Shown: positions 9,501 through 16,655 of the stretch, one piece after another
How the letters are laid out: every line of letters begins with the position of its first letter
Numbering within the stretch: the stretch's first letter is position 1
Source: Armatimonadaceae bacterium
GTDB lineage: Bacteria > Armatimonadota > Armatimonadia > Armatimonadales > Armatimonadaceae
Length of the DNA stretch: 29,383 nt
Assembly (NCBI GenBank): GCA_030446525.1
Contig: JAUJNC010000034.1
Location: 1-29,383 of the forward strand
Reading direction: 5' to 3'
Made by a program: the position numbers and the translations under genes
Notes under the pieces: model-generated
Told to the model about the DNA's origin: nothing
Databases searched by the model: none
The model's input: the letters and a program-made list of their open reading frames with translations, nothing else

Positions 9501-9821
9501 CCGGCGCGATCGCAGGGGGGGGCCGTCATAAAGAACATGAGCCGACTGGTCGGAAGCGACCCGGCCGCTGTCCCAGACGTCCGCCCGCCCCGCGCGCAGC
9601 CCCTCCGGCGCGCTCGCGACCAGGACCCGGTAGGCGGTCTGCCGCGCCCCGCGGCGCGCATCCGCGAGCTGCCAGGATAGGCGCGGGCGCGCCACATCCA
9701 GGCCGAGCGGGTTTTCCAGATACTCGCACCGAAGACGGGCGGCACGCGGCAGCGGCTTCGCCCCGGTATGCCCCAGGTCAGTCGCCATAAACAAGGCTCC
9801 CAAGACAAGAAAAACAAGCAC
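6570..9821 (-). CDS. Alpha-L-rhamnosidase, glycoside hydrolase family 78
   Basis: A complete 1083-residue enzyme that removes terminal alpha-L-rhamnose from plant or algal glycans and glycosides. The start is a GTG at 9821, preceded by GGGAGAG, giving a hydrophobic signal (VLGALFMATDLGHTGA); the ATG 11 codons later would cut it. Domains in order are the N-terminal RCEYLENPLGLD and RPRLSW module, beta-sandwich modules with YVTALGSYRLRLNG near 355 and GDGWYAGGLGWN near 411, the GVYVYDMGQNMVGWV block near 531, the (alpha/alpha)6 catalytic barrel, and a C-terminal beta domain. Catalytic motifs are intact: DCPQRDERLGWMGD, with Asp670-Glu671 as the expected general-acid region, and TTLWERWNG, with Glu937 as the expected base. 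It lies 66 bases after the peptidase gene on the same strand and probably belongs to the same operon. Confidence 0.96.
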   Translation of the reverse strand: MLVFLVLGALFMATDLGHTGAKPLPRAARLRCEYLENPLGLDVARPRLSWQLADARRGARQTAYRVLVASAPEGLRAGRADVWDSGRVASDQSAHVLYDGPPLRSRRRYWWQVQVWDQNGTPLRFSEPARWEMGLLERSDWQAAWIASPRAAEARDSGADVRWIWSPQDAGDAGAAQGKRCFRVTFDLPAGGQVEKADLYLASDTVLEAGVNGNAAGRQRDWDRTSFSAFRIDDWLRPGRNVVTISADRTGKPVTVAPGETLPMAAGMAALVTIRYADGGVQRVPTDARWKVSADPDKAWTEPGFDDADWGAAAVLAGLGDAPWGDIALYPTGGPAPLLRKAFTLKGLVKSARVYVTALGSYRLRLNGRRVGNDVLTPDFTDYRKHILYQAYDVTDLLREGPNVVGAILGDGWYAGGLGWNHQRYGMGPPPTRLLLQMHVEYPGGGTEVIVSDGSWKAAPGPILRSELYAGETYDARREAPGWDRAGFDDGGWGAVRTLPAPDAPLSGQRSPAIQITETIRPESVASPAPGVYVYDMGQNMVGWVRLTVKGTAGTKIRLRFTERLRPDGSVNWRGNLRFAEATDTYILKGGGEETFEPHFTYHGFRYVEVVGYPDAPGLDDLAGCVLHTAAPFSGRFSCSSEPVNRLWRNTLWGQRGNLYGVPTDCPQRDERLGWMGDAQVFWRTACYNMDLAAFSHKWLRDVREAQSEQGAFANISPRVADPADGAPAWGDAGVIVPWEVYRHYGDRRVLEENWDAMDRWMAYVHQANPDLIWNNRRSSDFGDWLAPDNKTATPKDLVATAYWAYDARLMARMARALGKEADAKRYEELFGGIRAAFAARFVRDNGEVGNGSQTGYVMALHMDLLSLNKRAPALNHLVRDIEARGNHLATGFIGTAYLLPVLTESGRGDVAYRLLLQDTFPSWLYMVGKGATTLWERWNGDAQPLDSRLNSHNHFAFGAVAEWLYRHVGGLDTDPPAPGFKKIIIRPRPGGGLTCARAEYDSLCGPIVSEWSAKPGEPFRLDVTVPASTTATVYVPTDDPARVTESGAPVGPDSPTVRLLRREDGCAVYAVAAGTYRFAVEQ

Positions 9822-9887
9822 TTTTCACACGCTCTCCCTTCCCCCATTGATCGGAAAAGGGGCCGAGGGTGGGGCCTGCTTACCCTT

Positions 9888-12515
9888 TCAAATCCGCCAC
9901 CTCCGCCGCGCCGGCGTGGATCGCGTTGAAGAGCAGCAGGAAAAACCCAGATGGGGCTGCGCGCGGAAAACGACGTCGAAGCCGAAAAGCACCACGCGGC
10001 CCGAACCGACCCGGTACTCGACCGCCGCCGCGCGGTTGTGGATGACGTCGTCGGCGATGATCCAGCCGGAGACCAGGGGGTTGGCCGCGGGGTAACGGAC
10101 GAAGGCGCCGCCCTCCGAAACGGACGGGAAAGAGACGTCGGATTCCCACGCCACGCCGTCATCGAAGTAGATCCTGGACTCCGCAGGCATCCCCCACCCG
10201 AAAGGGTGCGTCGGATCGACGTCCACCTTGAAAACCGACCCGGGCGAGTAGAACTTGCTCCCCCGTGTCACGTCACGTATCGGCAGTTTGAACAGGTTGA
10301 TGGCGGGCTCGCCGGCCGAGCCCAGGGCGATCAGGACGCCCCCGGCGCGGACGAAAGCCGCCAGGTTGTCCCGCCCTGCGGGTCCGATCCCTTGCAGGCG
10401 CGCCCTCACGTCCGGCGCCAGTTCCCGGGGCTTCGGCCCGCCCAGAAATCCGCCCCCCAGGCCGCCCTGGCCGGCCCGGCCGGCTGCCTCGCGGTCCGTG
10501 ACGTTCGGGAACGTGGTGAAAAGGAGGACATCCACTTTGCCCTTCAGGTTGCCGGCGCGGATGTCGGGGTTGGTGACGGGAACGTGATCGAAATCCCATT
10601 TCTCCAGCAGGTACTGCGTCCAGCCCTGGGCCATGTTGCCGCCGTACGGATCGTACGTGCCCACGCGCAGCCGCTTCAAGCCCAGCGTCTTCACCGCGGG
10701 CAGGGGGCCCGTTGCCGTGGCCGGTATCTGAAGCTCACGGACGATCCGCTCCACCGCTTCGTGTGTCCCCCCGGCGACGGGAACGATCACGGTCCCTGCC
10801 GGACAGCTTTTCCCGTCGATCCGCGTTTCTTCCCGGAGCCAGTGGACTTTGTGGCCCGCCGCCAGCAGCCGGTTCGTGGCGGCGATGGCGGCGTTGCGGT
10901 CGTGGGGGAGCAGGTACGCCCCCCCGGCCCGGCCGCCGGTGATGGCGGCCTCGGGAGGGGCGACCTTCGTCGCCTTTATCAGGCTGTTCCTCATCGCCGC
11001 GGACGGCCTGGTCTTCATGGCCACCGTCTGGACGCCCATCTGATCGGTGAGGGTCCAGCCGGCTGTGTCATACGGTTTCACCGGCGGCCCGCCGGGATAC
11101 TGCAGCCGCAGGGGGTGTTTCTGGGGCAGAACCATGTCCATCAGGTGGGCGCGGTACGGCTGGCTCGCCAGCATGACGGGCGTGCCCGCCGGGTAGGTCA
11201 CCCCCTCGTGCGTGAAGGGGGACCGCGCCACGTGCACCTCCAACCCGGAGAGCAGCATGCGGTTCAGGAAATCCGCGACCGTGTTGGGGTCGCGCTGCCG
11301 GAGCGAGAAGATGAAGCCGTACGGCGCCTGCGTCTCGCCCTTTTCCAGGGCCTGTTTGGCCGCCAAGTAGCTGTTGTACTGGAACGCCTCGGCCAGGTCG
11401 GCGGCGATGTTCAGCACGCCGATGCTGGCGGTGTTCATGTAGGCGACGGTGTCCCGGAAGCGCCACGCGCCGCCCTTGTAGGGGTTGGGGTACCAGGTGG
11501 TCGGCTCGGTCTGCTCCGGGGTCAGTTTGTAGTCGGCGGGGTACGGCGACGCGTGCGCGGTCTCCGTCAGGATGCCGATCATATTGTGATAACAGGGCAC
11601 GGTCCGCATCGCGCCGTTGTACCAGCCGGAGAAGGTGGCCTCGGAGATCACGCCGGATTTGCTCTCGGCTTCGAAGCGCTGGTGGACCGCGGCGCCCACC
11701 AGATGGATCCCTCGCATCACGAGGGGCGGGATGTTGGGGTTCATGGGGTCGGCATACGGGGGCACGAAGATGCGCGCCGGGAAAGGCGCCGACTGGTGGT
11801 GGTTGTGGACGATCTGCGGAAAATATTCGTGGTAGAGCAGCCGGGTGATGTTGCGCGTTTCGGGGAGGTTGAGCATGTACCAGTCGCGGTTGTTGTCGTG
11901 GCCCGCGTACTTCTGGTATAGCCAGGGCATCGGGGTCCCTTCGCGCGGCGTGCCATAGTGACGGTGGAACCAATCGGCCACCATGTTCTGCCCGTCGGGG
12001 TTCAGGGAAGGTACCAGCAGCAGTACCGTCCGGTCGCGGATCTTGCGGTACTCCTCGTCCTCGCGGGTGACCATGTCGTACCCCAGGTTGATCACGTGCT
12101 GGCCGCACCCTACCTCGGTGGAGTGCAGGCCGCCGTCGATCCAGACCATGGCCCGGCCTTCCCTGGCCAGCGCCCGGGCCTCGGCGTCGGTCAGCCCGCA
12201 GCCCACGGCCAGCCGCCGCGTGATCTCCTTGAGGCGGTCCAGACGCGCGAGGTTTTTCTCCGAGGAGATCGCCGCCAGCAGCATCGTCTCGCCCAGGGTG
12301 GACTTGCCCACCTCGAACAGCTTCATGCGCCCGGTCTGGCCGGCGATCTTCCGGAAATAGGCGGAGGACTGCTTGTATGTCGCCAGCTTGTAATCATCGC
12401 CGGGCGTGAACCCGAGGAACTCCCTGGGAGAGGTGACCGCGGCCCCCGCGCTGCTCGCCCAGAGACCGGCGAAGAAGAAAAGCAGGAAAAAGGGCCCGTA
12501 GCTTTTTCTGTTCAT
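9888..12515 (-). CDS. Secreted M14 family zinc carboxypeptidase, probable frameshift at the C-terminus
   Basis: An 875-residue exported peptidase with a signal peptide (MNRKSYGPFFLLFFFAGLWA, then SSAGA). M14 zinc and catalytic residues are visible: His131 and Glu134 in GGLHSTEVG, substrate-binding HDNNRDWY near 206, a third His ligand in QIVHNHHQ near 239, and the catalytic Glu319 in GILTETAH. The C-terminal half (LRVGTYDPYGGNMAQGW, then VDVLLFTTFPN and GGVLIALGSAG) resembles a class-I glutamine amidotransferase-like domain found in this subfamily. The last 23 codons look out of frame: adding one T in the five-base run at 9941-9945 changes the end to GFFLLLFNAIHAGAAEV, the normal family ending, with a stop at 9880. 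The start has AGGAATTACAG upstream. It sits between the PhyH-like and GH78 genes in one probable operon. Confidence 0.92.
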   Translation of the reverse strand: MNRKSYGPFFLLFFFAGLWASSAGAAVTSPREFLGFTPGDDYKLATYKQSSAYFRKIAGQTGRMKLFEVGKSTLGETMLLAAISSEKNLARLDRLKEITRRLAVGCGLTDAEARALAREGRAMVWIDGGLHSTEVGCGQHVINLGYDMVTREDEEYRKIRDRTVLLLVPSLNPDGQNMVADWFHRHYGTPREGTPMPWLYQKYAGHDNNRDWYMLNLPETRNITRLLYHEYFPQIVHNHHQSAPFPARIFVPPYADPMNPNIPPLVMRGIHLVGAAVHQRFEAESKSGVISEATFSGWYNGAMRTVPCYHNMIGILTETAHASPYPADYKLTPEQTEPTTWYPNPYKGGAWRFRDTVAYMNTASIGVLNIAADLAEAFQYNSYLAAKQALEKGETQAPYGFIFSLRQRDPNTVADFLNRMLLSGLEVHVARSPFTHEGVTYPAGTPVMLASQPYRAHLMDMVLPQKHPLRLQYPGGPPVKPYDTAGWTLTDQMGVQTVAMKTRPSAAMRNSLIKATKVAPPEAAITGGRAGGAYLLPHDRNAAIAATNRLLAAGHKVHWLREETRIDGKSCPAGTVIVPVAGGTHEAVERIVRELQIPATATGPLPAVKTLGLKRLRVGTYDPYGGNMAQGWTQYLLEKWDFDHVPVTNPDIRAGNLKGKVDVLLFTTFPNVTDREAAGRAGQGGLGGGFLGGPKPRELAPDVRARLQGIGPAGRDNLAAFVRAGGVLIALGSAGEPAINLFKLPIRDVTRGSKFYSPGSVFKVDVDPTHPFGWGMPAESRIYFDDGVAWESDVSFPSVSEGGAFVRYPAANPLVSGWIIADDVIHNRAAAVEYRVGSGRVVLFGFDVVFRAQPHLGFSCCSSTRSTPARRRWRI

Positions 12516-12577
12516 CTGTAATTCCTAGAAGCTCGCCTGTTTTGGGCGGCAGGCGAAGGCGGATTCGGCGGAACCTG

Positions 12578-13378
12578 TCAGGCGGCGGGAGGTTCGCGCG
12601 GCGGGATGGGCTGGAGGATCTTGCGGCGCTCGGGGCTCAGCCGGGCCAGCAGCCCCTCGGAATACCGGTAGCCGTGGCGGGTGTTGCCCCAGGAGACGCC
12701 GTAGCGGTAGATGACCGCGCGGCGCTCGCCCGGGTTGGTGCGCGCGCTGGCCCCGTGCGACAGCGCGTCCACGAAGAGCAGGGCGTCGCCTTTCTTCAGG
12801 TGGACCTCGACCGCGCCCTCGATCGTGTCCATCGGCGTGAGTTTCCGGTACTGGGCCCACTGCGGGTGCGGGAAGTTGGCCTTGTGGCTGCCGGGGATGA
12901 CCATCGTCCCGCCGTCGCCCGGGCCGACGTCCGTGAGCGCGAGCAGGATGTTGACCTGCCCGCAACGGAACACACCGTTGGCGTAGCGGTACTGCCCGCG
13001 GACGGCCCCGTGGTGGCCGCCGGAGTGGACGGGGAAGAAACCGCCCGAGCGCCGGATCGAGGCGAAGCACTCGTCGATGAACAGGCCCTGGACGTAGGAG
13101 CCCTGCTCGCCGCAGTAGCGCCGCAGCAGGCCGATCCACGACGGGTGGTCGATCAGCCGCTCGAAAGGCTCGCCGCCCTCGAGGATGTTCTGCAGCTCGA
13201 CCCCGGCCGCCCCGTTGTTGTCGAAACGCTGGACGTTGCCGTGCCACTGTCCCCATTCGAGCGGCGGGAAGGCGTCCAGCGCCGCGTTCAGGTCCGTGAT
13301 GTGAGCCGCATCGACCGCGTTTTCCAGGATGAGATAGCCGCGCAGGTCGAAGAGATAGTCTTGAAGTTCTTCCGTCAT
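12578..13378 (-). CDS. Phytanoyl-CoA dioxygenase (PhyH) family protein
   Basis: A 266-residue cytoplasmic protein of the PhyH branch of Fe(II)/2-oxoglutarate oxygenases. The start at 13378 gives MTEELQDYLFDLRGYLILEN, the normal family opening. Longer in-frame extensions upstream overlap the divergent oxidoreductase and are not real. Characteristic blocks are VNILLALTDVGPGDGGTMVI, PGSHKANFPHP, VHLKKGDALLFVDALSHGA and RAVIYRYGVSW. The distal iron ligand is likely His208, and the 2-oxoglutarate arginine is in RRAVIYRY. Where a canonical H-x-D would be expected, the protein reads VHSGGHHG (His118-Ser-Gly120), so the carboxylate ligand appears absent. It is the first gene of the probable minus-strand operon with the peptidase, GH78 and DUF4185 genes, and is divergent from the Gfo/Idh/MocA gene. 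The substrate is unknown. Confidence 0.88.
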   Translation of the reverse strand: MTEELQDYLFDLRGYLILENAVDAAHITDLNAALDAFPPLEWGQWHGNVQRFDNNGAAGVELQNILEGGEPFERLIDHPSWIGLLRRYCGEQGSYVQGLFIDECFASIRRSGGFFPVHSGGHHGAVRGQYRYANGVFRCGQVNILLALTDVGPGDGGTMVIPGSHKANFPHPQWAQYRKLTPMDTIEGAVEVHLKKGDALLFVDALSHGASARTNPGERRAVIYRYGVSWGNTRHGYRYSEGLLARLSPERRKILQPIPPREPPAA

Positions 13379-13612
13379 AGGTTTTATCGTCCCGTAGAGC
13401 CCGGATTCGCCGCGCCGGCGCCTTTCTCCTCTTTGACCATCGGCAGCACCGGACGACGTATTCCGGGCTCGCCACCTTGGGGCCGCAACGGGTATCCGGC
13501 CCGCCAGGAATTCAGACGCCGGAGGACGAATAGGTACGCACCTGCTTGGCGCCGGCGACAGGCCGCCGCGCGCAGGGTGGCGCGAGATTGTTCCGTCAGG
13601 AAGGACCAGATC

Positions 13613-14920
13613 ATGAGTGTGCAACGGAGCCGGCGCGAGTTTTTGAAAGACACGGCCCTGATCGGGCTGGGCGTGTGGATAGCCGACAGCGCCCGGGCGC
13701 AGGAAAGCAGCCCGCCCAGCGAGCGCGTCAACTTCGCCTGCATCGGCGTGGGCGGCAAGGGCGGCAGCGACACGGCGGACGCGGCGCGGTTCGGGAACGT
13801 GGTGGCGATCTGCGATGTGGACGATGACATCCTGAACAAGGCGGCGCAGAAGTATCCGCAGGCGCGCAAATACAACGACTTCCGCCGGATGCTCGACGAG
13901 ATGGGCAAGGGCATCGACGCCGTGACGATCAGCACGCCCGACCACACCCACGCCCCCGCCGCGGCCATGGCGATGCGGATGGGCAAGCACTGTTTCTGCC
14001 AGAAGCCGCTGACCCACAGCATCTACGAGGCCCGCCGCCTGGCCCAGATCGCCCGCGAAACGAAGGTGGCGACCCAGATGGGCAACCAGGGCACGGCCAG
14101 CAGCGGCCTGCGCCGGAACGCCGCGCTCGTGCGCGCCGGCGCGCTGGGGACGGTCAAGGAGGTCCACGCCTGGACGAACCGCCCGATCTGGCCGCAGGGC
14201 ATCGCGCGCCCGGAGCCTGCCTCCGGCCCGATCCCGCTGAACCTGCACTGGCTGCTGTGGCTCGGGCCGGCCCCCCGGCGGCACTACGCCGGCGGCTATC
14301 ACACGTTCCGGTGGCGCGGCTGGTGGGACTTCGGCACGGGCGCCCTGGGCGACATGGCGTGCCACACCGTCAACATGCCGTTCATGGCGCTGGACCTGCG
14401 CGACCCGGTTTCCGTCGTGGCCGAAACCTCGGGCCACGACGGGGACAGCTATCCCACGTGGTCCGTCATCCGCTTCCAGTTCGCCGCCACGAAGGACCGG
14501 CCCGCCCTTACCCTGACCTGGTACGACGGGGGCAAGAAGCCGCCTCCGGAGCTGCTCGAGGGCGAGAAGATCTCGAACAGCGGCTCGCTGATCATCGGCG
14601 ACAAGGGCAAGCTCTACTCGCCCGACGACTACGGCGGCCGCGGCAAGATCCTGGGCGGCGTCGAGGTGGGCGAGGTGTCCTTCCCCGAATCGCCGGGGCA
14701 CTTCGCCGAGTTCGTGCGGGCCATCAAAACCGGCGAGCCGGCCGTGTCCAACTTCCCCGATTACGCCGGGCCGCTCACCGAGACGATCCTGCTGGGAAAC
14801 CTCGCCGTCTGGGCCAACGGCAAAAAGATCGAGTGGGACGCCCGGAACCTGAGGGCCGAAAACGCGCCCGAGGTCGCCGAGATCATCTACCCCCGGTACC
14901 GCCTGGGATACACGCTGTAA
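13613..14920 (+). CDS. Tat-exported Gfo/Idh/MocA family oxidoreductase
   Basis: A 435-residue NAD(P)-dependent sugar oxidoreductase. The ATG at 13613 has a strong AGGAAGGA ribosome site 7 bases upstream and begins a twin-arginine signal, RSRREFLKDTALIGLGVWI, ending near ADSARAQ. The Rossmann dinucleotide site is ACIGVGGKG at residues 42-50, followed by VVAICDVD. The family EKP motif appears as CQKPLTHS (residues 129-136), a variant frequent in related exported enzymes. The second domain has HTFRWRGWWDFGTGALGD and GDMACHTVNMP (246-256). Tat export implies that it is secreted folded with bound cofactor, as known for Zymomonas glucose-fructose oxidoreductase. Oxidising a sugar hydroxyl to a keto-sugar is the likely reaction, which would feed DUF1080 and TIM-barrel enzymes nearby. 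It is divergent from the PhyH-like gene across 234 bases. Confidence 0.93.
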   Translation: MSVQRSRREFLKDTALIGLGVWIADSARAQESSPPSERVNFACIGVGGKGGSDTADAARFGNVVAICDVDDDILNKAAQKYPQARKYNDFRRMLDEMGKGIDAVTISTPDHTHAPAAAMAMRMGKHCFCQKPLTHSIYEARRLAQIARETKVATQMGNQGTASSGLRRNAALVRAGALGTVKEVHAWTNRPIWPQGIARPEPASGPIPLNLHWLLWLGPAPRRHYAGGYHTFRWRGWWDFGTGALGDMACHTVNMPFMALDLRDPVSVVAETSGHDGDSYPTWSVIRFQFAATKDRPALTLTWYDGGKKPPPELLEGEKISNSGSLIIGDKGKLYSPDDYGGRGKILGGVEVGEVSFPESPGHFAEFVRAIKTGEPAVSNFPDYAGPLTETILLGNLAVWANGKKIEWDARNLRAENAPEVAEIIYPRYRLGYTL

Positions 14921-14971
14921 GGGGGCCCCCGCGTGGCAGGGATGGGGAAGCCGGGGTCGATCACGCCCGCG

Positions 14972-15730
14972 CTATGGCTCGCGCCGCCAGTACTTGCGCC
15001 AGAAAGCGCGGGCGGTCTCGGGAGCGTCGCCGCGTATCCCGTAGCGCGCGAAGTGCTCGCACACGTTGGCGATGTCCCGCTCCAGCAGGAACAGGGCGTG
15101 CGGACTTGCTATCGGGTCCACGGACTGCGGGAAGTCGATGACGACGGCCCGGCCCTGCCAGCACAGGATGTTGTACGCCGAGAGGTCGCCGTGGACCCGG
15201 TCGAGCGCCAGAAAGAGCGCGATGTCGTCCAGGATCTCGCCAAAAACGCGGGGGGCCTCCTGCGGCGTCAGCGCCGTCTCTATCAGCTTGGGCGCGGGGG
15301 CGTGCCGCACGCCGAGGTCCTCCATGCAAAGCGCCGTGCCCGGCGAGAGCGGGTCCGGCAGTTTGCGGGCGTACGGGCGCGGCACGCGCGCCCCCGCGCG
15401 CCAGAGTATCTCCAGCGTCGCGTACTCGTCCGCCGCCCACGTGCCCATCTGGGCCAGACGGCCGTGTTTGGAGCGCTGGGTGACGGCCTTGCGGGCGCGC
15501 CGGTCGGGGCGCCCGCCCGTCTGCGCCGCCCGGCCCTCCCAGTAGAGCGCGTCGTTCTTGAAGGACCGTTCCGTGACGGGGCGGTAAACCTTGACGGCGG
15601 CCAGTTCCGCCGGCAGCGCGGGGCCGCCGAGGCAGCAATAGACCGTCGCTTCCTTGCCGCTTTTCACGGTGTGGAGGACCTCTGTTATCAATCCCTCGGT
15701 GAAAAAGTCCGGGGGTATGCCGTGCGACAT
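14972..15730 (-). CDS. RIO1-family serine protein kinase
   Basis: A 252-residue cytoplasmic atypical protein kinase. I place the start at 15730 (MSHGIPPDFFTEGLITEV), where an AAAGGGAA site lies about 8 bases upstream; an in-frame start at 15790 adds 20 residues of poor quality. RIO hallmarks are present: nucleotide loop KSGKEATVY (residues 23-31), ATP-binding Lys47 in AAVKVYR, the SFKND...YW block after it, catalytic HGDLSAYNIL with Asp182 and Asn187, and metal-binding VIDFPQS with Asp199. Residues 78-105 include the RTQRSKHG-like linker region and a TWAADEYATLEIL helix. Bacterial RIO kinases are widespread but their targets are mostly unknown. It is convergent with the Gfo/Idh/MocA gene (51-base gap) and has no evident functional tie to the sugar genes. 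Confidence 0.9.
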   Translation of the reverse strand: MSHGIPPDFFTEGLITEVLHTVKSGKEATVYCCLGGPALPAELAAVKVYRPVTERSFKNDALYWEGRAAQTGGRPDRRARKAVTQRSKHGRLAQMGTWAADEYATLEILWRAGARVPRPYARKLPDPLSPGTALCMEDLGVRHAPAPKLIETALTPQEAPRVFGEILDDIALFLALDRVHGDLSAYNILCWQGRAVVIDFPQSVDPIASPHALFLLERDIANVCEHFARYGIRGDAPETARAFWRKYWRREP

Positions 15731-16157
15731 GGGGATGTTCCCTTTCGTGTGCGGGAGAAGCCGGCGTCCGAGCGAGCCTGCCTGCACCAAAGGAAACGTC
15801 GGGGCGTCTCAAGGGAGTGGCGGGGCGAGGCGAGGCGGCAAGCGCATGGCGCGGCGCGATCTGCGAGTTTTCATTCTGACCACCCCTTCCCTGGCCGGGA
15901 GTCGCCAACGCGGCCCGTATCACGTCTCACCTTCCCTATCGATCCGTGATCGGCCCTTGATAAACCCTATCGTCAGTCGGGACTTGCGCTCGGCGGGCCG
16001 GTCCGCTGAGCTGGGTCGTTGGACCCCGCCCGCTTCACGAGAGCCGACGTTGGTGGCATTGCTTGCCGCGAGGCTTTGCGGTGGCGCAAAAGGCGTAAGG
16101 CTCTGCGGTGGCGAATATGGGCAGAAGGTTGCCGTCGGCGACGGGAACCCGGCGGCG
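15731..16157. other. Intergenic stretch upstream of the cassette region
   Basis: I see no convincing gene in these 427 bases; the open frames are short, mutually overlapping and without recognisable protein signature or ribosome site. The kinase promoter should lie at the left end. A short imperfect direct repeat is present: AGGCTTTGCGGTGGCG at 16071-16086 and AGGCTCTGCGGTGGCG at 16098-16113, period 27 bases, two copies only. The stretch ends at the first attC-like site. Confidence 0.5.
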
Positions 16158-16247
16158 GTCCAACCACTCACTGCAGGGGTAGCGAACGCAGCCGGTTCCT
16201 TCCTGGCAGTAGCAGCATCTTCGCGCCCCTGAGTCCGGCCGTTGGGC
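16158..16247 (+). other. attC-like recombination site 1
   Basis: The outer core boxes match the consensus RYYYAAC and GTTRRRY exactly: GTCCAAC at 16158-16164 and GTTGGGC at 16241-16247. They extend into a near-perfect inverted repeat, GGCGGTCCAAC against GTTGGGCCGCC (one mismatch). The inner arms are CTGCAGGGG (16171-16179) and CCCCTGAG (16227-16234), which pair except for one unpaired G in the left arm. That extrahelical base is the strand-selection feature of attC sites. A further pairing, GCGAA with TTCGC, extends the stem. Total length is 90 bases, within the normal attC range. Confidence 0.75.
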
Positions 16248-16279
16248 CGCCGCACGCAACCTTGCGAAGTAGGACATGT

Positions 16280-16318
16280 TATACTGGTTATACTGGATGT
16301 ATCGCGGAAAGGAGGAGG
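16280..16318 (+). promoter_or_regulatory. Possible cassette promoter and strong ribosome binding site
   Basis: A TG-N-TATACT extended -10 element lies at 16277-16285, inside a tandem duplication of TTATACTGG (16279-16287 and 16288-16296). It is followed at 16307-16318 by the strong Shine-Dalgarno stretch AAAGGAGGAGGT ahead of the ATG at 16325. No good -35 box is evident. The placement directly after attC site 1 means the cassette may carry its own promoter, as toxin-antitoxin cassettes usually do. Confidence 0.4.
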
Positions 16319-16324
16319 TCAGGA

Positions 16325-16570
16325 ATGCGGCCGGAGAGTGTGTGGAACGACTTTGTCGCCTTGCCCGCTGAAGCCCAGCGACAGGCAGCTGACTTCATTG
16401 CTTTCCTGCGCCAACGCTACCCGGTGTTGGATGCTGGCAGAAGGGCCGAGCCGTCAGACCTAAGCAGCGAACCCTTCATCAGCATGTGGCAAGACAGGGA
16501 AGACGTGCAGGATAGCACCGCTTGGGTGCGCAGCGTGCGGCAGCAGGAGTGGACCAAGCAACGTGGCTGA
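16325..16570 (+). CDS. VapB-like antitoxin (DUF2281-type)
   Basis: An 81-residue protein starting at the ATG at 16325, 6 bases after a strong AAAGGAGGAGGT ribosome site. The N-terminal half, VWNDFVALPAEAQRQAADFI then AFLRQRYP, is the short helical region typical of DUF2281/VapB-like antitoxins. The C-terminal half, FISMWQDREDVQDSTAWVRS then VRQQEW, is a toxin-binding tail familiar from antitoxins paired with PIN-domain toxins. The 3' end overlaps the GTG of a truncated vapC frame by 8 bases, the usual antitoxin-toxin arrangement. Because the toxin is gone, the antitoxin is now an orphan that might counter a related VapC elsewhere. It lies in a cassette between two attC-like sites. Confidence 0.7.
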   Translation: MRPESVWNDFVALPAEAQRQAADFIAFLRQRYPVLDAGRRAEPSDLSSEPFISMWQDREDVQDSTAWVRSVRQQEWTKQRG

Positions 16571-16646
16571 TGCTGTTCTTGTGGACACCGACATCTTAAT
16601 TGATGCTGGGCGCGGGGTGGCCGAAGCCGTCGCACCTTATCCGTAG
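16563..16646 (+). pseudogene. Truncated PIN-domain toxin (VapC) remnant
   Basis: Reading from the GTG at 16563, which overlaps the end of the antitoxin gene, gives 27 codons: VADAVLVDTDILIDAGRGVA and EAVAPYP, then TAG. The VLVDTDILIDAGRG segment is the first beta strand and first acidic residue (Asp) of a PIN-domain ribonuclease, in the exact place expected for VapC after VapB. The remaining 100 or so residues, including the other catalytic acidic residues, are missing, and the frame runs directly into attC-like site 2. The fragment cannot be an active nuclease. Loss of the toxin may have happened when the attC end of the cassette was formed or recombined. Confidence 0.7.
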
Positions 16647-16655
16647 GCAGCATCG

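Noticed and set aside
13433..13464. TTGACC and TATTCC as a promoter in the divergent intergenic region
   Set aside because: The spacer is 20 bases and the -10 is poor; not convincing.
12542..13612. In-frame upstream extension of the Gfo/Idh/MocA gene
   Set aside because: The ribosome site and twin-arginine signal fix the start at 13613; the extension is antisense to the PhyH-like gene.
13379..14701. Long in-frame upstream extension of the PhyH-like gene
   Set aside because: It overlaps the Gfo/Idh/MocA gene on the opposite strand; the true family N-terminus starts at 13378.
14921..14930. GGGGGCCCCC palindrome after the Gfo/Idh/MocA gene as a terminator
   Set aside because: No loop and no T-run follow, so a Rho-independent terminator is not supported.
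16071..16117. Short direct repeat of period 27 considered as a CRISPR or iteron
   Set aside because: Only two imperfect copies, no spacer pattern and no cas or rep genes nearby.
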